Source of the DNA: Thermoguttaceae bacterium | GTDB lineage: Bacteria; Planctomycetota; Planctomycetia; Pirellulales; Thermoguttaceae | Assembly (NCBI GenBank): GCA_024653385.1 | Contig: JANLFZ010000319.1 | Coordinates: 1 to 7,141 of the forward strand | DNA: 7,141 bases | Direction: 5' to 3' | Part shown: positions 1 to 5,713 of the stretch, in pieces | Layout of the letters: each line of letters opens with the position of its first letter | Position numbering within the stretch: position 1 is the first letter of the stretch | Translations under genes and position numbers: made by a program | Notes under the pieces: model-generated | Databases searched by the model: none | The model's input: the letters and a program-made list of their open reading frames with translations, nothing else | Told to the model about the DNA's origin: nothing

Positions 1-527
1 TATTTCACTCCCCTAACAGGGGTTCTTTTCACCTTTCAGTCGCCCTACTGGGTTCACTATCGGTCATCAGGGAGTATTTAGCCTTGCGGGATGGTCCCCG
101 CAGATTCAGTCCGGGTTCCACGTGTCCGGACCTACTCAGGTACCCTCCGAGAGACGGCTCATCTTTCGCGTACGGGACTGTCACCCGCTGTGGTCTGCCT
201 TTCCAGTACAGTTCTGCTAGACGGCCGTTTTGTAACTCCCATGTGGAAGGCCCTACAACCCCGCAGGGAAAATCCCCGCGGTTTGGGCTGTTTCCTTTTC
301 GCTCGCCGCTACTGGGGAAATCGAGGTTTCTTTCTTTTCCTGCGGCTACTGAGATGTTTCAGTTGACCGCGTTCGCCAGCGCACGCCTATGAATTCAGCG
401 TGCCTGAGTTCGGGTATCCCGGGATCGACGCTCGTTTGACAGCTCCCCCGGGCTTATCGCAGTCTTCCACGCCCTTCAACGCCTCCTGATGCCGAGGCAT
501 CCCCCATGCGCCCTTAGTAGCTTGGCC
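1..527 (-). rRNA. rrl: 23S ribosomal RNA, 5' part (domain I), cut by the window edge
   Basis: Read on the minus strand, this stretch carries the conserved 5' third of bacterial 23S rRNA. It begins near 527 with GGCCAAGCTACTAAGGGCGC and GGGGGATGCC, matching the usual GGTTAAGC...GGATGCC start. It continues with the GCGATAAGC segment, the GAAACATCTCAGTA and CAGTAGCGGCGAGCGAA blocks, GGGTGACAGTCCCGTA, GACCATCC.GCAAGGCTAAATACTC, GACCGATAGTGAACC and GAAAAGAACCCC...GGGGAGTGAAATA. The mature 5' end is placed by similarity and may be off by a few bases; the 3' remainder lies left of position 1. One hairpin normally written AGTACCGTGAGGGAAAGG is changed here (see findings). Short open frames in this interval are not genes. 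The identity is certain; the species is not. Confidence 0.97.
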
Positions 528-611
528 ACATGAATCCGATGCTCCCCACAGAATGCCCTTCTCTTCGAGAAAAGACTCCCGCAGGAACCCCGGCTTGTGA
601 CCGGCCACTAA

Positions 612-649
612 GATCGTTCCCGCTTGCGCGGGTGATCCGAGTAACGATC
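612..649 (-). other. Leader stem-loop (two-tier hairpin)
   Basis: GATCGTT at 612-618 is complementary to AACGATC at 643-649. The inner stem 619-623/628-632 is closed by a GCAA tetraloop on the minus strand. A 10-nt one-sided bulge (633-642) separates the two tiers. The geometry suggests a rigid RNA element in the pre-23S leader, perhaps a processing or Nus-factor landmark; the role is inferred. Confidence 0.5.
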
Positions 650-786
650 GCTCCTGTTCTATCCGGCCGGCGCGAACCTCGCGGTCCACGCCCGCCTTCT
701 ATCGCAGCGCTCTCGTTGCCAAGCCAAACACCCTTTCGGGTGCAATGGCCCGGCATTTCGTGAGATGCCACTCAAGCCACAACCAA

Positions 787-800
787 ATTGTCAAAGAACA
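787..800 (-). promoter_or_regulatory. boxA-like rRNA antitermination element
   Basis: On the minus strand the bases read TGTTCTTTGACAAT, close to the E. coli rRNA boxA TGCTCTTTAACAAT. In rRNA operons boxA RNA binds NusB-NusE and lets polymerase pass Rho-dependent termination. It lies about 260 nt upstream of mature 23S, where the spacer boxA precedes 23S in linked operons. Its presence in a leader with no 16S gene fits an autonomous 23S unit. Confidence 0.65.
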
Positions 801-962
801 AACCCGGAAACACCCCTCTCACGAGGGTAGTCCCCGCCTGCCAAATCGACAGGGGACACACTCCTGACGCGCCACCTTCGGTTTGCCAGAAGCCCGTCCC
901 CTGACCATTTTCAACAGGCCGCCGCCACCGGGCACTTGCCCGTGCCACATGAGGCGTTCGTA

Positions 963-991
963 ATCTTATGGGCTGCACCCAGGTCCGTCAA
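963..991 (-). promoter_or_regulatory. rRNA promoter P2 (sigma70 type)
   Basis: On the minus strand TTGACG (986-991) is followed after 17 bp by TAAGAT (963-968). The -35 box matches consensus in five of six positions and the -10 box in four of six, at optimal spacing. Transcription would start near 955-957, giving a leader of about 430 nt before 23S. It is about 100 bp downstream of P1, the tandem layout common for rRNA operons. Prediction is by inspection only. Confidence 0.55.
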
Positions 992-1053
992 GCGCTGGTC
1001 GAAGTTTTTCGATGATCCCTTACCCGACAAGCACTTCCAACGAGACCTTCGCA

Positions 1054-1081
1054 CAAGGCGTAAGGGAATTATATCGCCTTG
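1054..1081. repeat. Perfect 7-bp inverted repeat around the P1 -10 box
   Basis: Arms CAAGGCG (1054-1060) and CGCCTTG (1075-1081) are separated by 14 bp that contain the TATAAT box. The centre-to-centre distance of 21 bp places both arms on the same DNA face, as expected for a dimeric regulator. The arms also cover the predicted start site. That this is an operator is inference. Confidence 0.45.
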
Positions 1082-1095
1082 CCATCGGGCGACAA
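1068..1095 (-). promoter_or_regulatory. rRNA promoter P1 (sigma70 type, consensus -10)
   Basis: On the minus strand TTGTCG (1090-1095) precedes a perfect TATAAT (1068-1073) by 16 bp. In such GC-rich DNA an intact TATAAT at this place is unlikely to be chance. The start would fall near 1060. The -10 box is bracketed by CAAGGCG (1054-1060) and CGCCTTG (1075-1081), a perfect 7-bp inverted repeat with arms two helical turns apart, so a repressor or other regulator might bind over it. Confidence 0.6.
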
Positions 1096-1284
1096 GGACC
1101 CGAATCGCGTTTTCCGAAACCCGGCCACACCCCCCTAGAGAATACAGGCACACCCCCGACAATCACGGATGGCCTCGACACGCGCAGACTCCAGCATAGC
1201 GGACAGACCACCAACGGGGAAGCGGGGGCAAACCGGACCCGGCCGATTCGGAGATTGGGCCGGGGGAGACCCTATGACGGCTAG

Positions 1285-1310
1285 AAAAGCACCCCACCGT
1301 GTGAGGGGTG
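1285..1310 (-). terminator. Weak candidate intrinsic terminator, minus strand
   Basis: On the minus strand CACCCC (1305-1310) pairs with GGGGTG (1290-1295) across a 9-nt loop, and after one C comes TTTT (1285-1288). The stem is short and the U tract is brief. It would stop antisense transcription from the oxidoreductase region before it enters the rRNA promoters. It could equally be chance. Confidence 0.25.
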
Positions 1311-1423
1311 GCGTGCATCGCAACTGGGTGATTCCATGCGATGGCCGTCAGGGTCGCTCGCGTGCCGTACCCTGAACCGCAGCCGAAGGCGCGTGGGCCG
1401 AACACGGTTCCGCATCCAGCGGT

Positions 1424-1429
1424 TACAAT
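1424..1429 (+). promoter_or_regulatory. Possible -10 box for the FAD oxidoreductase gene
   Basis: TACAAT in the context GCGGTTACAATGGGA stands 71 bp before the chosen start codon and matches the sigma70 -10 box in five of six positions. No good -35 hexamer is visible 16-18 bp upstream. A similar GCGGGTACGATGGA lies at a comparable distance before the next gene, which raises its credibility slightly. Confidence 0.3.
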
Positions 1430-1499
1430 GGGACGACGTTGCGACACGTTGCTCGTTCGTGTTCGGCCGACGTACCTCAGGCTCCCGAAGGTGTGTCCC

Positions 1500-4253
1500 A
1501 TGCGGCGCCTCGTGCTTTCTGCCGGTGTTTTCGTGTTTCTCGCGTGTCAGGCTTCGCAACAATCTCAGGCCGCGACGGTCTGGCTGGAGGCCGAACTCTT
1601 CCGCGACCACGGGGGCTGGACCGACGATGCCCAGTTCGTCGACCAGATGGGCTCGCCGTTTCTCTTGGCGATCGGACTCAAAGGGCCGGTGGCCGACGCC
1701 GTGACCGAGGCCGATGTGCCGGTCGCGGGTCGGTACCGGGTGTGGGTCCGCACCCGCGACTGGCTTCCGGAACACAGCCCGGGGCGATTTCAGGTCGTGC
1801 TTGGCGACAAGCCCGTGGAGCGGGTCTTTGGCCAGAGCAAGCAGAAGGGCTGGATTTGGGAGGACGGCGGTGCGCACCCGCTGCCCCAGGGCAAGGTTGT
1901 GGTGCGCTTGCGCGACCTTTCGGGGCACTACGCGCGGTGCGACGCGGTCGTGCTGTCCGACGAGCCGGGTTACCGGCCGCCGGACGACCTGGCGAAACTC
2001 GCTGCCGAGCGGGTCGCCCACGGCGGGGTGAGCCGCGACGTCCAACCCATGGGACCGTACGACACGGTGGTGGTGGGCGGCGGGCTGGCCGGCACGTTCG
2101 CCGCCGTGGCGGCGGCCCGTCATGGCTGCCGAACCATCCTGGTGCAAAACCGGCCGGTTTTGGGCGGCAACGCCAGCACCGAGATCCTCGTGCGTCCCGA
2201 GGGCGACACGACGCGCGAGCCGCTCGATCCCGGCGAGGGCGGAATCATCGAAGAGGTTCGCGGCTCCGTCGAAGGCTACTCCGAGCGGATGCTCAAACTC
2301 GTCCAGGCCGAACCGAATCTCGAGCTATTCCTCAACACGCACGCCACCGGGGTCGAGTTGAAGCAGCCGGGCGAAATCGCCGCGGTCCACGCGATCCAGG
2401 TGAAGACGAAACAGCGCATGCGGTTTTCGGGGTCGATCTTCATCGACTGCACGGGCGACGGGGCGATCGGCGTCTGGGCGGGGGCCGAGTACCGCCACGG
2501 CCGCGAGCCCCGCTCGATGTACAACGAAAGCCGCGCCCCCGAGATCGGCGACCACCAGACCATGGGCGGCACGCTTCGCTACGCCAGCGAGTTACGGGCC
2601 GAGCCGGTGGCCTTCGCCGCCCCCGCCTGGGCGCACCGCTTCGACCAGTGTGGCGACTTCGGGCGCGACCGGCACCCGCAGATTCACCTGGGCGGTTGGC
2701 AGTGGATTATCGAGTACGGCGGCGTGCGCAACACCTACGACGACGCCGAGGAGATCCGCGACGAACTCCTGCGGATTGTCTGGGGCATGTGGGACCACGT
2801 GAAAAACCGCTGCCCCAAGCTCAAGAACGAGGCACGCAACTACGACCTGACCTGGGTCAGCCACGTGGTGGGCAAACGCGAGTCGCGCCGGCTGATCGGC
2901 GATTATGTGCTCACCGAGCACGACGTGGCGGCGCAGACGCTCTTTCCGGACCGCGTTTCGTACTGCGGCTGGGGCGTGGACTTGCACCCGCCGGCGGGGT
3001 TCTTCGACCCGGGCCCGCCGGCCGAGTTCTCGCACAAGGTGAAGTTCTCGGTGCCGTTCCGATGCCTTTACAGCAAGGACGTGAGGAACCTGATGATGGC
3101 CGGCCGCTGCATCTCGGTGAGCCATGTGGCGCTGGGGGCGACCCGGGTGATGATCACCTGCGGGCTTCAGGGCCAGGCCGTGGGCACGGCCGCGGCAATT
3201 TGCAAGCTGCGCGGCGCGACGCCGCGCGGCCTGCTGCAAAGCCACATCGGCGAGCTTCAGCAGCAACTGCTCAAGGATGGCTGCTACCTGATCGACCTGC
3301 CGAACACCGACCACCGCGACCTGGCCTTGTCGGCCAAGGCCGCCGCGTCGAGCACGGCTCCGCCCGAGAGCCTCAAGGCACCCCGCCTGGTGGTTCACCC
3401 GTTGAACTGTGCCCGGGCGGTGATGTTCAAGGCGGCCGGTCCGCGGATCGAGAAGATCGCGTTGCATCTCGTTTCCGAAAGCGACCGGCCGATCGAGGCG
3501 AAGCTGGGCCTGCGCTCGGCGAAGTCGCTGGGCGACTTTAGCGATGCGGACGACCTCGCGAGGGCCGTGGCCACCGTGCCGCCCCAGAGCCGCGGTTGGG
3601 TCGAGTTTCCCCTGGCCGCCGAGGTGAAGCCCGGGTTCTATTACGTTTGGCTCGCGCCGGCCAAGCAGTTGGGCTGGTCGCTCTTCGATCGGGCCCCGCC
3701 GAAGACGGCCCGGGCCTACCGCGCCGCGAGCCAGTGGCAAGGGATGCCCGAGTGCTACACCTTCAGGCTCACGCCGGGGCCCGAGACGCCGGCGGGCGAG
3801 GTCGCCAAGACGCCGCCCCGCGAGACGATGTTCGTCGCGTCGAACGTGAACAACGGCTTTGCCCGGGCGATCCGCGGCTGGCCCAACGCCTGGCGTCCCG
3901 ATCCCAAAGAGCCGCTGCCGCAGTGGGTCGAGTTGGATTTCGGCCGTCCGGTGACATGCGACACGGTTCATGTCACGTTCCAGACCAAGGCCGATCGGGC
4001 CGTGGATTTCCGTCTGGAGGCGGCCGAGGGCGACCGATATAAGCCGCTGATCGCGGTGACCGGCAACGAGGACCGCCGCCGGGTCATCGGCTTCGAGCGG
4101 ACCTCGACGCCGAAGCTGCGCCTGGTGGTCGAGAAGACCGCCGGCGAGATGGGCGTCTGCGAGATTCGGGTCTACGACGAACGGGGCGACGGCCGGGGAA
4201 GCGGTCTTCCCCAAGGGTCGCCAGGCACGGCCCGCGCGACGCGCACGCCGTGA
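1500..4253 (+). CDS. Exported multidomain FAD-dependent oxidoreductase
   Basis: Encodes 917 residues. The start at 1500 is chosen because GAAGG sits 8 nt before it and it opens directly on a signal peptide (MRRLVLSAGVFVFLAC, cleavage probably after A24 or A25); the frame is open to an ATG at 1341, but those 53 residues would bury the signal. Residues about 26-158 form a beta-rich module starting WLEAE, like carbohydrate-binding or galactose-binding folds. The FAD domain starts near 187 with VVVGGGLAGT (G193, G195, G198 of the dinucleotide fold), then LGGNAS, IDCTGDG (315-321) and a C-terminal MMAGRCISVSH (532-542) and GLQGQAVGTAAA segment, as in the FAD_oxidored (PF12831-like) family. Residues about 777-900 (WVELDFGRPV...) resemble an F5/8C discoidin-like module. 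The substrate is unknown. Twin arginines R2-R3 allow Tat export, and C16 weakly suggests a lipobox. It is followed 123 bp on by a second exported oxidoreductase. Confidence 0.88.
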   Translation: MRRLVLSAGVFVFLACQASQQSQAATVWLEAELFRDHGGWTDDAQFVDQMGSPFLLAIGLKGPVADAVTEADVPVAGRYRVWVRTRDWLPEHSPGRFQVVLGDKPVERVFGQSKQKGWIWEDGGAHPLPQGKVVVRLRDLSGHYARCDAVVLSDEPGYRPPDDLAKLAAERVAHGGVSRDVQPMGPYDTVVVGGGLAGTFAAVAAARHGCRTILVQNRPVLGGNASTEILVRPEGDTTREPLDPGEGGIIEEVRGSVEGYSERMLKLVQAEPNLELFLNTHATGVELKQPGEIAAVHAIQVKTKQRMRFSGSIFIDCTGDGAIGVWAGAEYRHGREPRSMYNESRAPEIGDHQTMGGTLRYASELRAEPVAFAAPAWAHRFDQCGDFGRDRHPQIHLGGWQWIIEYGGVRNTYDDAEEIRDELLRIVWGMWDHVKNRCPKLKNEARNYDLTWVSHVVGKRESRRLIGDYVLTEHDVAAQTLFPDRVSYCGWGVDLHPPAGFFDPGPPAEFSHKVKFSVPFRCLYSKDVRNLMMAGRCISVSHVALGATRVMITCGLQGQAVGTAAAICKLRGATPRGLLQSHIGELQQQLLKDGCYLIDLPNTDHRDLALSAKAAASSTAPPESLKAPRLVVHPLNCARAVMFKAAGPRIEKIALHLVSESDRPIEAKLGLRSAKSLGDFSDADDLARAVATVPPQSRGWVEFPLAAEVKPGFYYVWLAPAKQLGWSLFDRAPPKTARAYRAASQWQGMPECYTFRLTPGPETPAGEVAKTPPRETMFVASNVNNGFARAIRGWPNAWRPDPKEPLPQWVELDFGRPVTCDTVHVTFQTKADRAVDFRLEAAEGDRYKPLIAVTGNEDRRRVIGFERTSTPKLRLVVEKTAGEMGVCEIRVYDERGDGRGSGLPQGSPGTARATRTP

Positions 4254-4376
4254 CCGATTCGCCGGTCTGGCGTGCGGCGGAGACTGCGGGTACGATGGAG
4301 TCGCGCCGGTTTGGGCCTTCGCGCTCGCCACGGCCCGCGGCGCGTGCCGAAGACCCTTTCGCCGAGGAGACGACCC
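4254..4376 (+). other. Intergenic gap with a possible -10 box (TACGAT, 4291-4296)
   Basis: This 123-bp gap separates the two oxidoreductase genes. TACGAT at 4291-4296, in the context GCGGGTACGATGGAG, resembles the box before the first gene and stands 81 bp before the next start. No clear -35 box and no terminator hairpin are seen, so read-through from the first gene is also possible. Confidence 0.3.
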
Positions 4377-5561
4377 ATGCCGGGCCATGCTGTCGATCGT
4401 CGCGGTTTTCTCGGGCAACTGGGGATCGGGCCGCTCGGCGCGGCAATGGCCGCGGGCCTTGCCGTGCCCGGCCTGGCCGCCGAGCATCCCAAGCCCGAGG
4501 CGAAGTACGAGCCGATCTCCGACCGGAAGGTCCGCGTGGGGATCGTGGGTTACGGGGTGTGCCGGTTCGGGGCGGACTTCGGCTTTCAGGACCATCCGAA
4601 CGTCGAGATCGTGGCCGTCAGCGATCTGATCCCCGACCGCCGCGAGGGCCTGATGAAGGCGTGCCGCTGCGGCAAGTCGTACGAGTCGCTCGAGGCGCTG
4701 GTGAAGGACCCGAAGATCGAGGCCGTGTTCGTGGCCACCGACGCTCCCAGCCATGCGCGGCACTGCATGGAAGTGCTCAAGCACGGCAAACACGTGATGA
4801 CTGCCGTGCCCGCCACCTGGGGCTCGGTCGAAGACGGCGAGATGCTGCTGGAGACCGTCAAGCAGACCGGCTTGAAGTACATGATGGCCGAGACGAGCTG
4901 TTACCACGCGGCATGCCACGCGATGCGCATGGTGTATCGGGCGGGCGGCTTCGGCCGGGTCGTGTACTCCGAGGGCGAGTACTACCACTACCTGCCCAAA
5001 CCGATCGACTCGTTCAACAACTGGCGCCTGGGCAGCCCACCCCTGTGGTATCCGACCCACTCGACGGCGTACTACGTGGGCGTGACGGGCAAGCGGTTCA
5101 CCTCGGTCTCTTGCATCGGCTTTCGGGGCACGTTTCCTCCGTACCAGCCCGGCGCGAACAAGTACAACAACCGTTTTACCGACGAGATCGCGCTGTTCGA
5201 GACGAGCGAGGGCGGGGCCTCGCGCATGTCGATGTGCACGTCGGTGCCCGGCCGCGTCGAGGAAACCGGCCGCATCTATGGCGAGCGAGGCTGGATGGAG
5301 GGCACCCAGTACCACGGACTGCTCGCCCGTTTGCCCAACCTCGAACGGCCGCCGCTGCCCCCGGGGGTGCCGCCGGGCGGCCATGGCGGTTCGCACGGAC
5401 AGCTCACCCACGAGTTCATCTCGGCGATCCTCCAGGATCGCCAGCCGCTGGTGAACATTTACGAGGCCCTGGCCATGACGATCCCTGGCATCATCGCCCA
5501 TCGCTCGGCGCTGAAGGACGGCGAGACGATGAAGATCCCCCAGTTCGACCCGCCAACGTAG
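4377..5561 (+). CDS. Tat-exported Gfo/Idh/MocA family oxidoreductase with an altered EKP motif
   Basis: Encodes 394 residues, usual for the family. The start at 4377 is set by GAGGAGA six nt upstream and by the Tat signal that follows: DRRGFLG (D7-G13), a hydrophobic stretch and a likely cleavage near L33-A34-A35. An in-frame ATG at 4272 would add 35 arginine-rich residues ahead of the Tat motif and is unlikely. The Rossmann fold begins VGIVGYGV (G55, G58, G60), with VAVSDL closing the second strand; NAD(P) binding is therefore expected. HVMTAVPATWGS (139-150) stands where most members have the catalytic Glu-Lys-Pro; here it is A143-V144-P145. H228 in WYPTHSTAYY is a candidate active-site residue in the C-terminal domain. 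Tat export would carry a folded, cofactor-loaded enzyme to the periplasm, as in Zymomonas glucose-fructose oxidoreductase. The substrate is unknown, though sugars or cyclitols are usual for the family. Confidence 0.9.
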   Translation: MPGHAVDRRGFLGQLGIGPLGAAMAAGLAVPGLAAEHPKPEAKYEPISDRKVRVGIVGYGVCRFGADFGFQDHPNVEIVAVSDLIPDRREGLMKACRCGKSYESLEALVKDPKIEAVFVATDAPSHARHCMEVLKHGKHVMTAVPATWGSVEDGEMLLETVKQTGLKYMMAETSCYHAACHAMRMVYRAGGFGRVVYSEGEYYHYLPKPIDSFNNWRLGSPPLWYPTHSTAYYVGVTGKRFTSVSCIGFRGTFPPYQPGANKYNNRFTDEIALFETSEGGASRMSMCTSVPGRVEETGRIYGERGWMEGTQYHGLLARLPNLERPPLPPGVPPGGHGGSHGQLTHEFISAILQDRQPLVNIYEALAMTIPGIIAHRSALKDGETMKIPQFDPPT

Positions 5562-5586
5562 CTTTGTAACCGTTCACGAGAACAGT

Positions 5587-5620
5587 CCCCATGGTCGCGG
5601 CGAAGCCCGCGAGAATGGGG
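5587..5620 (+). terminator. Two-tier hairpin after the Gfo/Idh/MocA gene, possible terminator
   Basis: CCCCAT (5587-5592) pairs with ATGGGG (5615-5620), and inside it TCGCGG (5595-5600) pairs with CCGCGA (5607-5612), with a two-base internal loop GG/GA. The apex contains GCGAAGC (5600-5606), known as a very stable mini-hairpin. TCTCTTTC follows a few bases later, a poor U tract. It may end transcription of the upstream gene, protect its 3' end or be a dispersed repeat. Confidence 0.5.
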
Positions 5621-5703
5621 CGGTCTCTTTCGCGGCAAGGGGCTTGGTGGCCCGATCCCCGACACGGTTGCGACGCGGGGTCGCGCCGCGGCCTTGACCT
5701 GCG

Positions 5704-5708
5704 GGAGG
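5704..5708 (+). promoter_or_regulatory. Ribosome binding site that fixes the aminotransferase start
   Basis: GGAGG lies five nt before the ATG at 5714. The frame is open upstream to an ATG at 5591, but that codon falls inside the hairpin and has no comparable site. Confidence 0.7.
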
Positions 5709-5713
5709 ATGCG

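Larger units (their letters stand above)
528..957 (-). other. rRNA leader (5' external transcribed spacer) of the 23S gene
   Basis: This is the probable transcribed leader between the rRNA promoters and mature 23S rRNA; the 957 boundary is the inferred start from P2. No 16S 3' end (anti-Shine-Dalgarno region), tRNA cloverleaf or open frame with a ribosome site is seen. On the minus strand it folds readily. Elements include CACCC-GAAA-GGGTG (729-742); an inner CCCGC-GCAA-GCGGG hairpin (619-632) carried on an outer 7-bp stem (612-618 with 643-649); a TTCTC-GAA-GAGAA hairpin near 557-575; and CCCTC-GTGA-GAGGG near 812-828. Several loops are GNRA tetraloops, which supports a structured RNA. Part of it probably pairs with the 23S trailer to make the RNase III processing stem, but the trailer is outside the window. 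Confidence 0.7.
1096..1499. other. Divergent intergenic region between the 23S promoters and the FAD oxidoreductase gene
   Basis: I find no gene here: open frames on both strands lack plausible ribosome sites or family motifs. It contains a 9-bp direct repeat CACACCCCC (1126-1134 and 1149-1157) just upstream of P1, a weak hairpin followed by TTTT on the minus strand (1285-1310) and a possible -10 box TACAAT at 1424-1429 for the plus-strand gene. An in-frame ATG at 1341 exists but is not the likely start of that gene. Confidence 0.6.

Noticed and set aside
84..771. Several short open frames in the first 770 bases
   Set aside because: They lie in 23S rRNA and its leader; the rRNA identity is unambiguous.
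999..1012. TCGAA-GTTT-TTCGA hairpin between P1 and P2
   Set aside because: Only five base pairs with no T tract or other context; too weak to call a regulatory site.
528..1060. A spacer tRNA or the 3' end of a 16S gene upstream of 23S
   Set aside because: No TPsiC-like GGTTCGAATCC block with an acceptor stem and no anti-Shine-Dalgarno region could be found on the minus strand.
1341..1499. N-terminal extension of the FAD oxidoreductase from the ATG at 1341
   Set aside because: The added 53 residues would precede a typical signal peptide, and the ATG at 1500 has a well-placed GAAGG.
1281..2147. A 288-codon minus-strand frame across the start of the FAD oxidoreductase gene
   Set aside because: Antisense shadow of the gene with no motif; the residue make-up is typical of such shadows.
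1439..3541. A 700-codon plus-strand frame overlapping the FAD oxidoreductase
   Set aside because: Extremely arginine-, glycine- and alanine-rich, and shifted by one frame against a gene with intact FAD motifs; it is a composition artefact.
2592..5501. A 969-codon open frame on the minus strand spanning two genes
   Set aside because: It is antisense to two genes with clear family motifs, is rich in His, Arg, Gly and Ala as expected for the shadow of GC-rich codons, and shows no family motif or ribosome site.
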